A stretch of DNA of 64,000 nucleotides from Juglans regia (taxonomy: Eukaryota; Streptophyta; Magnoliopsida; Fagales; Juglandaceae). The notes below the pieces were generated by a model. That model searched no databases and was not told the DNA's origin. It was given only the letters and a program-made list of their open reading frames with translations. Below are positions 49,101 through 61,240 of the stretch, piece after piece. The DNA is taken from assembly GCF_001411555.2 (NCBI RefSeq), contig NC_049916.1, positions 9,745,295-9,809,294 of the forward strand. Reading direction: 5' to 3'. The position numbers and the translations under genes are program-made. The first letter of the stretch is position 1; the number at the start of each line of letters is the position of its first letter.

Positions 49101-50228
49101 GATTGCATTGATCTTCCTTCTCTGACTTGCCTGCATGTGAAAATATTGAGTATTCCTGCCCCCATGCTTGAGCCAATGCTGCTTTGCTCTTTGACGCCAC
49201 TTGAGATCATTTGCTGTAATGGAAGAGACCACCTCCTTTTGAATTTGTTTCATAGTTGCTAAGTGCTCACCTGCACTCGTGCTCTGGAGATGGCGAACAC
49301 TTTGTTTCCCCTTTGTGATATCCATGTGTTCTTGTTGCTTGATTGTCTACCTCCAGACCAGTAGGTCTTTTTGGCATACCCCAAGTTTGGTCCTTAGTAA
49401 CCCGGCCTCACATTCTGTTGTACTAGCTTTCTGCCACGCCTCACATACAACCCTCTGGCACTCTTCCTTCATTTCCCATGCCATCTCATATCTAAAGCAC
49501 CACCTTTGTTTCTTTGTCCCATCATTGGTGTTATGTAAATCAATGGACAAGGGGGAACGATCAGACTTAATGGCAGCAAGGGCAGTGCACGAGCCATGGT
49601 TATAGATGTCATTCCATTCCTTGTTTCCAAGTGCTCTATCAATGTTTTCCTTTGTAAAGTCTCTGCCACTCCTATTATTCGACCAAGTAAACCTTTGCCC
49701 ATATGAGTGTATGTCATTGAGTCCACAAAATTCAACTGCTTGCCTAAACTCTTCAATATGTTTGTATGGTCTATTGGCTCCACCCATTTTTTTGCTTTGA
49801 TGGAGGATCTCATTGAAATCCCCAGCACATAGCCAAGCCATGGAGCTAGGAGGTTTGAGCATCCTCAATAATTGACAGTTGTTGCTTCTCTTCCCAGTGT
49901 CAGGATGTCCATAGAATCCTATGAATTGCCATGTTGGTCCACTGCCTTCTTCCTAGATCAAGGCACTAATGTGCGATCTAGTATAATTAATGACTGTTAC
50001 ATTCCATTCTTCTTTCCATAAGAGGGCAATACCCCCACTAAATCCCACACAATCCATTGAGAAACACCCATCCATCTTCAAACTTCTTCTTACCACCTCC
50101 ATTCTTTTACTTCTACACTTAGTCTCCACTAGGAAAACTAAAGAGGGATACTTCTCCTTAGCTAAGTTCCTAAGGATACTAACTGTCTGAGGGTTCCCAA
50201 GCAGAACCCTCGAACAGTTCCACACCAA
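46131..50228 (-). pseudogene. LINE ORF2 remnant, copy 2
   Basis: Same domain order as copy 1: endonuclease (50228-49347), RT (49325-47610 with KLDMSKAYD and FADD), zinc-binding tail (47519-46950) and RNase H (46624-46131). Here the first endonuclease block is open from MVWNCSRVLLGNPQ at 50228, where copy 1 has a stop instead of the Gln. The SDH histidine is Arg (SDRSPL), against Cys in copy 1. Later stops and frame changes are shared with copy 1, so both were inactive before duplication. Confidence 0.87.
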
Positions 50229-51769
50229 AATGCTAATTGATTATGGCAGAGCTGGGAACTAGCCGCTGCCTTAACCTGGGGGATTCCTTTTGTGTCATAA
50301 CTTCTCTTGGACTTCTTTGAAATAGGTTCTTGCAATGGTATACTCCTTTTACAACCCCTCTCATATTTATTCCTGGCAAGACAATTTGAGATATCAACCA
50401 ATATTAAGTTACCATTGCCTTTTGTGTGTGTTACATTGTCACGAGCTTTCCTTTTCCATTTCCTTAGGGTGCTCAATGCATTATCTTTAACAGAATGCAT
50501 GGTAGTGTCTGTGCCATGTAAACTACCTATTTTCATCCTATTGTTTTTGTCTTGTTGTTTTAGGCCACGATGACAATCAGTAGGTACCACCTCACTTATG
50601 TTTGAGACTTCCCGCTTTCCCAGTTCAAAATAATTTTTCATAGTTGGTTCATGAAAACCATATGTCCCTGGTGTTAGGTTGGACTCAAGATCCATTCCCA
50701 CATGAGCACCTTGGGTGTCTTGGAGTCTAGAGGGTTCTATAGAGCTATTGCCCTCATGTACGTAGGGTACCTGTATATGGTTAAAGTGTTGACTTACCTC
50801 CTGGAGTTTAAGTTGGTTCCCGAGGCAGGGATCATTAGGAATTCCTACTCCTGCACTGCCATCTATTGGTGACTGAGATGGGCCTACACGAGATCCTCCT
50901 CCCTTATTTTTCGCTGATGACATCTCCAGTTTTCTTGCCAAGATTTCCGGGTTGAAACCTTGGTTGTTGTGCTGTGAATTATCTTGGACAAAACTACCCC
51001 CTCCACCTTGTTGTTCCCTCTAGTGGGTGTTTCCTCCTTGGAGCCGCCATATCTACGTCTATCAAAGATATTGGTGTTTCTGGGTTGGCCTCATAGCCAT
51101 GGACCAAATTGAGTTGAAAACTGTGTGGACACCATATTGAAAACAAAAGCTTTGCAATCTTTCATATTTAAATGAAACCCAATGCTGTTTGTCGCCTAGC
51201 TTCAGCCATTTTCCTCGCAACAAGGGTTTGTGGAGATCCACCACCACCCTCACTCTGAGATACCTCCCCCATGCACGACCAGCCGCCTCTGCGTCAACCC
51301 TGATGACATTGCCAATAGAAGTTGCAAATTGTTCTCCAAAATCTTCTGTCATGGTTGCTAGTAGGAGGTTATGGAGTTGAACCCAGAAAGGTTCGTAGTG
51401 AAACTGCAGAGCATCTATGGACATCTTTTCATCCACCTCCATCATGGTGAGGAAATGTCTGTCAAAAAATCATGGTCGTCCACTTAGGACCCTTTCTTTG
51501 TCAACCAACTAATTCTAGAACTTGATCAGAAAACATTGTTCTCCAAGCCCCTTAAAGGTTACCCACCCTTCAAGCCTTCATATTTGGGACATTGTGATCC
51601 TAAAATCTTCGTTGTTAACAGCCTTCTCGGTTAGGGCCTTCCCCACTATACAATAGTTGCCCCGATTTTCCTCTCCTTTAGCGTTCTCCTGCTTTACATG
51701 GAAACATGAGCTCTCTTCCTTGGAGAGGTGTAGCCTCTCCCATCGTGTTGCCAAATCCTCAGCCTCCAT
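50162..51769 (-). pseudogene. LINE ORF1 remnant, copy 2, zinc knuckle deleted
   Basis: DUF4283-like block at 51769-51578 and WGRYLRVRVVVDLHKPLLRG in 51445-51062. A 53-bp deletion at about 51127, relative to copy 1, removes the second half of the zinc knuckle and shifts the frame. The hydrophilic tail is at 50941-50162. Confidence 0.8.
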
Positions 51770-51926
51770 TACGTATCACAGCCAAAAGAGAAAAAACAAG
51801 CTCACAGAGAGTGAGACTTTTACCTTCGAAGAATCAAAGGCACTGAAACCTCACGCTTTCTCCCAGAGAAAGGGAAGGCACTCCTTTTTTCAGAGGGCCA
51901 ATCTATGAGTCCTAAGTGTATCATGC

Positions 51927-52465
51927 TTGTTAATAGATGCTTCAAGCATATTCATTAAATAGGTTCAATCAAGGCTAATTAAGCAATCGTTTTTAATATT
52001 TTATTGCTTGTCGAAACTAATCTAGCATATGACAAGAGTTGAGGCGTGCATTTGCAACAAAAAAATAGAACCAATTCTCAAATTTATTAATCATGATGAT
52101 CGATTTGCTGTCTCTACAAGATTAATCGTTTTAAAATTAATCAAAGCCAACTATTTTTTAAACACAAAATTATGTTAAAAGAATACAACCACTATATTCT
52201 CACAACGCTTGTCGATAGTATATCTACATGATTGCAAACCAATTGTAATATATAAAAAGATGCACAAGTACTGGAAATCTATTCATATACAATATAAACT
52301 AATATTACAAATTCTCAAGCTCCAAAAATCTGCCTCGAGCATTTACAAGCAAATACCAATAACAGTACACAAAATTAAAATAGTAGTCATATCAAACTGC
52401 TATCAAATATACGTAAGTTGCTTAGAGAAATGCAATCATCGACGACTACAGTACTTGTGAAGAAA
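51927..52465. other. 3' flank of RDR1 copy 2, noncoding
   Basis: Counterpart of 18271-18814 with scattered substitutions and small indels. No other feature seen. Confidence 0.4.
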
Positions 52466-55400
52466 TTATATGCTCTTGTTATCCTTCTTGATTTGCAGAA
52501 GCTTGTCATAGATACACCATGGAAAACTAAGGAAATGGGCCCTATCCATTCCCTGAGTTCCCTCATTGTGGCGACCCCAATAAGTATGATGATATGTGAC
52601 ATGATACCAGGCTGATGCTTTTGCTTTTGCATTATCAGTATTGTCTGCATCACTCCCCTCGTTGAACCAGTTCCTTGCTTCCATTCTTGTACTTCCATTC
52701 TTAGTGACTTTACAGCATATTTAATTGCATCCAGATCCCTCTTCCTATCAAAATGTTTTGACATTTTCAAAACATTGCCGCTGAGAATTTCGGCTTCAGT
52801 TTGGATTCCATAATACTCCATCATATCCCCCAACTTGTAATCATAGTCACATTTGTGTTTGGAAGCATCGCTGAGGTAGTCCTCAAAGCCTTACTTCCAT
52901 TTCAGGGTCATAATGTTGTTTTGCTAAATCCAAAGTGAAGGATGCCACAGGACTCGTGGGCGATGCAATGTCTTTCACTTCTAGGAAAAGCTTTCCGATA
53001 ACAGATTTTGATTTGTAGCTCTTTTTATTAGGCTTTTCCATAAAATCGGGATACTCTTTGACGTGTAGATAAGGAGGTATTTCGGCTACAATACCAGTTT
53101 TTGGGAAGTCAACAGCAATTGATCAGTGAAGCTGATCCGCGAGCTTCATACAGTTAGAGCTCATTGCTTTATCGGGCTCCCTATCTGCAAAGACGACGTG
53201 GGCATTATCGATGATTCCTAAATTGTCGTTGACTATATAGTCTGTGAAATACTTTTCTACTTCCTGCAAGACAACAATAACATGCTTTTCAATGACTGCA
53301 TGAAAACAGGAGAGAGGAATGAAATGTTGTGTCACCAACTTTGTTTAGATATAGATGTCTATATGGAAACACGAACTTCTTAGATGTCTATATACTTCTA
53401 TATATATTCTCATTGGAAATGCAAGCATAGATGATTCTCTCAATTGTTATGGACAAATGTAAAGAAATTATCAAAATACCTCTATTGTAACATCATGATC
53501 GACTTGCTTAGCAGGTGCTGGATTATATTCCATTGGTTCAATTTGACGAGGAGGAATAAGATCAAGATCCCAAGAGACGAAGTACAAATCTCCATCCAAA
53601 TCACTTCCCGAACATTCGTTTGGATGTGGTCTAAAAGTACAAATAGGCAGTCATTAATATTACATATATTCACATGTATGTCTGCATGTATGTGATGAGT
53701 CTTATGTTTTTATAGATTAAAGTCTCATATAAATGGGATATTAAACTCTTACCTCTCTCCCTTTTGTGGAAAAACAACACAATCCACCATATGATGTAGG
53801 GCTGGCACGTTCACAGCTTCGAGGACTCCCACATCTCCTGGGTGTAGACAAGGGTTTTTAGCAACAACCACCTGACCTTCACAGATGAAGTTTTTTGGGT
53901 TTGAACTGCTGACACTAAACACAAGGGATGACTTGCTACTGAGCTCCCTACTAAAGCGAGAAACTTGCATAAATACTTGACCATATTCCAATGTCCTGGT
54001 TTCGTCAAGGCCTCCCATCAAAGCTCTTCCATTTGGAACAAAAATCTTTGTTTTCAACCGCATGTCCATCAACTTAGATGCACGGAATGTTCGAAGCATC
54101 ATTGAAAGAAATGGTTCTGCATTTGGCTTGTAACCACATATAAGCATTTCCTTTAGAACTTTTGAGATCTCCCCTGCGAACATCATTTCCAGTGCCTTTT
54201 GTGCTCTCCAAGGATCTATTAATATGGCATTCAGTTGATCTATAGCCTCGCTTTGCATTTTTTTAAAAGCTCGATCCTTAACCCCGAGGTTAGACAAAAG
54301 AGTTGTTATCTGATGATTGAGAAAACAGGGCCGAAACTTACTCCAATCCAAAACATCGAGTTTTGTGTTATCCGATTTGTATTTACACATGCTCTTTCTC
54401 AATGACAACTTCACCGATGATGTCAGATCAACAGCCACAACACCTTTGTACCCTCCATATCGAATCTGAAATGCTGATGGAACAGAGTTGCAGCGTAACT
54501 TTGTTGCCACTTTGCGAGCCAATTCTTCAGATATCTTCCCTATGCCTTCTGAGAAACAATACGTGGCTTCTCCCCTCTTAACTTCTACATCGGGAATAAC
54601 TTCAATTTCATCAATGCCAACGCTGGCAGTTTCTCTAGAAGAGCCAAAAGACTGACCCAGTCTGGCACAATATTTTGCCACATTCCTTATCTCTCGAAAA
54701 TCACCCATCCATTCTCTGATATCTGCTGCAGTCAAGCCAGGTCTTGAAGCAAACATCCAAACAGAATTTTCCCGTAGCTGACTGTTTGAAAAGGCAAGAA
54801 ACTCAAACTTCTTATCCCCAATAACTATTCCATTTCTGAGAGTGGATAGTATCCTATCATACACTCTAGTTTGCTTATCCTCCTTTGCAGATGATGAACG
54901 TGGAGATAAAGCTATTGAGTACATTTTATTTAAGTCCTCATCGACAAAAGAAACACGCAGGAAATTGTCAATATCTTCAGGATAATGGCGCAAGCCGACT
55001 CTGTTGGAGAGATTCAACTCTGGACCACCGAAGTATACTTTAGATGGAGTGATTTGAACCCTGTGTATATATACTAGCCCATCATCTAAAGAAATAGCAG
55101 TTGTTTGAAATCGAGTAGATGCTGCGTATCTTTTGTACTCCTCCATGAGCCATTTCACAGGTTCATAGCAGCAGTCCTTCAAATGAAAAAGCTTGTCCAG
55201 GGCTCTTTCTATCATGTTGATTTTGATTCTCTTTGGATCGACCAACCTATAAAAATCGTTAACAATTGCTGGCCCAGGAACACATCCATGCTGAATCAAA
55301 GAGTTGATCTTAAACAAGATTTTATATGGCAGGTCAAAGCGTGTGGGTGGATTCACAATGGGCACAAGAACTGAGCTGAATGAGTAAGGAGAGCCTTCTA

Positions 55401-55852
55401 TCAATCCAAATTGGTTTTTATTTTCTTTATAATGGAAAAAATCAAGACGTAATTTCCCAAGCCGCCTCTTTTTTGGAAGCTCCAAACATAGAGCATAAGA
55501 TTGGCCAATGCGGCTGGATGGGGTGAAATCAACTTCTCTGACCCACTCATAATGACGAACATCAGATACATCTTTCACACGTATCCTTGGAGCACCAAGT
55601 AACTAGCAAAATAGACAAGATAGAAGAAAAAGGGTGGCAATTTCGACACAAAAACCATTAATATCAGTAGACTGTAATAATATAAAAAATGCTTGTAAGA
55701 AAGAGTATAGCAACCTGGATGAGAAGAAATTTTGTTGCTTGACCACGTGGAAGATATAGCTCAATCTTCCTAATGTTCTCGAAAGAGATCTCAAACTTGT
55801 ACTCTTTGGAAAGATAGGAAAAAAAGAAAAACAAGTTTTTGGCGCCAAAAGA
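52466..55852 (-). pseudogene. RDR1: RDR1-type RNA-dependent RNA polymerase, copy 2, truncated with stop in last exon
   Basis: Second RDR1 copy with the same exon plan: remnant exon 1 (55852-55715), exon 2 (55602-53753), exon 3 (53630-53480, CSGSDLDGD) and exon 4 (53263-52466). Exon 2 is fully open for about 600 codons and runs through the point where copy 1 is frameshifted, so the catalytic exon can be reached in frame. Exon 4 is damaged: a TGA at 53123-53125 created within small 3-bp insertions, a 2-bp deletion near 52891, and a 14-bp insertion near 52690 that nets back to the original frame. The stop would leave about 47 residues of exon 4. The N-terminal region is missing, as in copy 1. 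About a dozen residues in exon 2 differ from copy 1. A truncated polymerase-core protein is conceivable, but function is unlikely. Confidence 0.9.
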
Positions 55853-57309
55853 TTAGTACAACTACTTCTAGCCGAAGTATACTCAAGCTAACGTAGGCAT
55901 GGGCTGGGGAGCCCACCTCACTCTTAAGTGAAAAGTGGCAGCATGTAATTGCATTCTAAGGGAAGGAACATTGACGAATCTAATAGCTTTATAACACTTG
56001 TTTACTAAGTTCACAAATGACAAACGTTGTTTAATGTTACTTTTGTTTTCCATGATGGGAAGAATAAGGATGGAACTGAGAAGAACTCAAAAAGTGCAAA
56101 CTTAGGCAACGAGAAGAGCGGGGGGAGGGGATTCCTTCTTGCTGCGTAAGAGTTGGCTCTGTGTGTGTGTGTGTGTGAGTACACTTCGCTATGCATGGAT
56201 TTCTGGAAATGATGACTATTTTACAAAAATATTCTTAAAGTACTCTTGGGTATGATCGATCTTGACCATTTCGTGTGAATTGTTTTCCCTCTTTCTACCA
56301 AACTGATGAAAAATTGATTGATCTGATGACTAAATTTTCTTCGTAGGTAAGTTTTCTCTCTTCCTCTATTATTTTTTATTCTTTTCGGGCTCCCATATAA
56401 AGTGATCGGACAAGATTGCTATGATCCGTTTAGACTTTAGAGCCTCTTACTTTAAGGAGTTAAAAACTGCAACTCAAAATATAAAATAAAAAAAAAAAAC
56501 GATCGAAAAACAACAAATATAAATTGTAATTGGAAAAAAAAAAAATGAAGAAGAAGAAGAGAAAAAAAAACTAATTAAAACGATGGGAAAAGGGTCATTT
56601 CCCAGTTGATCATCATGTAATCTTCCTAAATATTTTTATAAGTTTTGGGAATTTTAAGAACTTTTAAATTTTGAAAAACGTTTTACATATTTGTTTATTA
56701 TTATTTTTTTATTTTTATAAATAAAAAAAAACAGGTAATTTCTTGAGTTATTTTAAAAAGAAGAAAAACTTTCAGTTATTTTGGGGCACAAAGTTACTTG
56801 AGATTCGAAGATGACTGATAGCACATGCTTTAGCACTGCTTATATAGTAAATATTTTTAATGAAAAAGTTTTGAGATCCTAAAGCATAGAGACGTTGAAC
56901 TCTAGCAATAACCTTGCCATGTGGCACGGACTTGGTTTACTAATAACCTTGCCAGAGCCATCATATATGACCAATCATAATGTCTACATTTGGAGAAATA
57001 TTCAGACACTACGAGAATGAAACTTTGCCATCTCATATATATCAAAATTAAGAGAGCATTCGTAATTATTTCTTACTAGAAACAAAAACAAAAATGGAAA
57101 TGGAATGGATTCAATTCTTGATACCATGACATGAGTTGATAGATCCGTCCGTTGTGAAAAAGAACATGGTGGGAGTTGATGAAGAATTGAAGTTTATTTT
57201 TTAATTTAAACACTTGAATAAGAAAATTTATGAATAAAATGTGCTGATGTGGCGCTAGGCAAATCCCAACACTTGCTTATCTAAAAGGGAATGTCCCCCA
57301 CCTCGTACT
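55853..57309. other. AT-rich spacer, copy 2, with empty LTR site
   Basis: Counterpart of 22144-22265 joined to 24803-26234. The single ATTGA at 55970-55974 is the unoccupied target of solo LTR D. No gene recognised. A TG run lies at 56159-56177, slightly longer than in copy 1. Confidence 0.6.
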
Positions 57310-58160
57310 CACTGCAAGAAAAATATTCTTTTTCGGTAATTTTATAATCGCTGCAAAGAAAATGCCGCATGTTTTTGCAGTGATGTATTAGTGGTGATTT
57401 ATTATGTTGCAACGATGTAATTTATGTCGTAATAGAATTGTGGACGCCAAAACACAAAAGATCTTTTATCCCCCCCGATCTTTTTCCCCCAACCATGCTT
57501 GTTCTTCTCCATTTCAATGAAACCAGACCAAAAGCAGAAAACCCATTTCTCCACCTGCCATTGCCAACGGTCACTGTGCATTTTTCGACGGACGGAAGGT
57601 GACTTGAAGGCTTCACTGCAGTAACTACGCCATTCACCTGCGTATTTCCCTTTTCCCCACACCTTTCTCCCCCTAGTTCGTGTTTCTCCATGGACAGCCC
57701 ACCTGCAAATCCACATTCCTCGTACCCCAGTGTTTTCGCGGCTTTCATTTGATGGTGGCATCGCTTCATCTTCGAGTCATTTCCTACCCCCAGAAAGTCG
57801 CCGCACAGTGCCTCCATATTCGGCTTGGAACTAAGTTTTTGGGCTTCATTTTCCTGTCGACCGAGTCTGATTTCAAGGAATATATTCCCTTTTAGGTATA
57901 TTTTCTTGTCTAATTTTTCCATTACATTGTAGCTTCACGCATAACTTTTTGAGCTTCATTCCCTTGTTCTTCCTTGAGGTTTCATTTTTGCTTGTACAAT
58001 ACTTTTTTTACATTGTCAATCTCATTCCCATGTTCTTCCTTTAGGTTTAATTTTTGTATATCTGCCTTTTCTGTATGTGGTGGTCTAAGTTGTGGATATT
58101 AGCAGTTGCAAAATTCATGGGTGATATTCAATAAAAAAATAGAGCCTTTTTCTTGTAGCG
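57310..58160. mobile_element. CACTA-like non-autonomous element, copy 2
   Basis: Same terminal sequences as 26235-27087, with scattered substitutions and small indels. It encodes no transposase. Confidence 0.55.
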
Positions 58161-59570
58161 TTTATGGCCCCTTTTGGTACATTCTAATATGTAGTTAAGT
58201 GATTTCTGTGAAGAATGTTGCTTTGTTTGAATGTGCATATAGAATTGTTTTTTGTATGAATTTTTTTGCTCATCATTAATTAATTGTAGGTTAACTCTTT
58301 CTTTTGTATCCATAATGAATAAATGCCTTTTTTGATTGCCCATGTGGCCACTTGATTTAAAGGATTAAAAATAGAGTATGGATCATGCAAGCATGAACAT
58401 CTTATATATATAGGCATCTTAGATAGAATTATATGCATTGTATGAGGCCTTTAAGTATTCTAAACTACTTCTCGAGCTACCTAGTTAGGCTCCATATGGC
58501 TATAGTCCATTAGTTTCCCTGATTTAAAGAACAAATAACTTCTATTTTAAAACCTGCATTGATTTAATTAAAATGATATTGTTAGAGCTATCAATACAAA
58601 TCGATTATTGTTGTTGTTGTTGTTGTTGTTGCTTCTGTTTCTATCTGTCTCTTTCAATGTACAATTCCAATTATAGTTGTCTTTGAGTAGGTAGTTGTTT
58701 TCCGTTTTGGTTCATAATCACTAGCTGTGCAGTTGTGATATCATGTGCTTTTTTGCACGATTGTTGCATGTATATATGCATTTTGAACACGTGTTGATAT
58801 GGGTATTAGATGTTGATAAACTATGTTTGAATTTTTTTAATTTGCACACCACAGATTTTTCATTTTTTGCATTAAATCCCTACTTTATCAATCACCCATC
58901 GGTATCATAGCATCTGGAATGTACATATATCATCCCCCTTTATCCCACAACAAATTGCATGTTGTATGCCTGCCTGCTTGTGTCTTTGATGTGGTTCTCA
59001 ATTGCTTAAAGTTTGGTATTCAACACTTCTTCATAAAACCCCATGAATAATATATATATTTCAAAAGAGGAAAAAAAATTATGTGATTACACCATGATTC
59101 TTTCTACCTAGCTAATAGTAATAAGAACATTTGAGATGAAATTAATTAACTCTAATGCCCAGTGGTTAGTTTCTGACTGAAAACATATATGATCTTACCA
59201 TGCTAATTACTTAAACTTAATTATCTTCTTACTTCTTTTACTAAATAATGGTATTTTTGTTCAAGTTCTATAATTATCATGTTTTGTTCAAATAGAAGGG
59301 TGACTTTAGTCTTAATAAACCAATTATTAAAAGCACAATTCAGGTTTATCACTTGAACCTGAATATAAGGTGACAATGTTTTTTATTTGATTAAGTCGAT
59401 TTTTAAAACATAAGATTAATCTCTCTAATTTTTCTTATAATGACAGTAAAAATCGCCGGACTCCAACTATGTAAAAGACACATATCACATCCTTGGGGTA
59501 TCTCTTTTACACTAATAATGTAAAAGACACACACAGAGCATGCTAGCTTGGCATTCAAAAAAATTTTTCT
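58161..59570. other. AT-rich spacer, copy 2
   Basis: No gene recognised. The TTG run near 58606-58630 has more units than in copy 1. Confidence 0.5.
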
Positions 59571-59871
59571 AAAAAAATAAAAGTTTCCTTACGTGAACGT
59601 TGCATGCTCTGCTAGGGTTTACCTTGTGCGGCGCAGGTCTTTGTGGGCAGTGATGAGCAGCCCTCCAGTGGTCTTTGGTACCGGCGGGTTGGACAAGAAT
59701 CCGGCAGGGCCCCCTCTGGTGGGGCTAGAGCTTTCAGCCGATAATGAGAATAGTGATTGATGCACGTTTGTGGAGGCGTTGCAGCAGCCTATCCCTCCAA
59801 TATTTAAGCTTTCAGTCTAGCATCCTGAGGTAATCAATGGTGAACTTGGATTTATTTTCTCAGATATTGAG

Positions 59872-61240
59872 ATGGAAAAGGCAGCCGAAGATTTAAAATT
59901 TGCTTTAGTTCTTAAGTTTTTGTCCTCCAGACCATCCATTGATGTTTTACAGAAACATATTATCAAATCTTGGGGGTTTAGTGAGGTGCCGATGATCAGT
60001 TTTATGGATGACTTTCACATCCTTTTACACCTTGCGAATGAGAAAGATTATTTCCATGAGAGGGCACATGAAGGTAGGGTGGTGGCAGGTGTTCCGTTTC
60101 ATTTGTTCAATTGGTCGGTGGAGTTTGATCTGAAAAAGGAACCATTCATTGCTCCTCAATGGATTTTTTTGCCCAACCTTCCTTTGCATCTGTATAGGTT
60201 GGATTGCCTACAGAGTTTTGCTACACGTTTTAGTAAATTTTTGGGAACGGATAATGCGACCGTATATAGAACACGAGCCACAGGGGCACGGTTGTGTGTT
60301 GCAGTCGATCTCAGAGACGAACCGATAAAAGGCTTTCCTGTGATGGTTGGAACACACTAGATATGGCAGTCGGTGGTTTATGAGAAGCCAGGTTTTTATT
60401 GTAATAAATGCTTTAGGCAAGGTCATACTGAGGTGGCTTGCAGAATGGTAAAGCGTGTAAACTGTGGTAATGACGGGAAAAAGTATGGAAAAGTGGATGG
60501 GCACAAGGAAGATGCTAAATTTTGGAAGGAAGTGGGTCGGAAGAATCCTGTAGTTGTGATAAACCATGAGGAAGGCATTGTGAAATTAAATATTGAGACA
60601 AACCTAGGGTCTATGAACAAAGCCAAATCTAGTAAGGCAAGGGAAAAAGCAGCAGAGTGTGGAAAAGAAATTATGAATGTGAATCAACCGATTCTGGTGG
60701 CTAGTAGAGAAAGGGAGTGTGTTAGTGGGAAGGGGGGGCTAATCTCCTCCTGTCCCAGGTTTCCTTGATGAGAACAATCCTGCATCTGAAACGATGAAGC
60801 TAAATTCTGAAGTTTTAGGTGGCCCATACGAGTCAGTTCAAACTCCTGTGGAGGAAACTGTGGTTGGCAATTTACTTGAGGAGGTTCATGCTGTTACACA
60901 AGTGGATACTGGACAGAAATTTCCTGATAATAGCACCCAAGATAATGATGATGATTGTGAGGATGTTTGGTGCGATAGTATTCTGCAGGTGCAAGTTGAT
61001 ACTGAAAAGTTGCAGGAAGATTTGGAGAACTCTCGTAAGCAGGTCTGCCAGGGGGAGAGGGCGCTGTTTTATGATTCTGATAATGAAGAGGGTGCTCTTC
61101 CTGTTAGGATGGGAAAAGAAAAAATTTATGATTCGGAAGTCGATCATCTTACGGCAAATGGTAAATCACATCCGAAGGAGGACAAGACTTTGAGGAAATC
61201 ACAACGGGTTCACACCCAATCTCCAAAGTTGAACTTATGA
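59872..61240 (+). pseudogene. LINE ORF1 remnant, copy 2
   Basis: DUF4283-like block 59872-60360, then the shared TAG stop, then the zinc knuckle CNKCFRQGHTEVAC in 60373-60768, the shared frame change at the G run near 60732, and the acidic tail to 61240. The stop TGA overlaps the ORF2 ATG at 61237. Confidence 0.82.

Larger units (their letters stand above)
46044..51918 (-). mobile_element. LINE, minus strand, copy 2
   Basis: Duplicate of the LINE at 12335-18262, with the same flanking TATCATGC (46036-46043 and 51919-51926). The part from 46044 to about 49550 looks identical to copy 1 in every frame compared. Differences begin near 49552. It is 53 bp shorter because of one deletion in ORF1. 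Confidence 0.85.
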
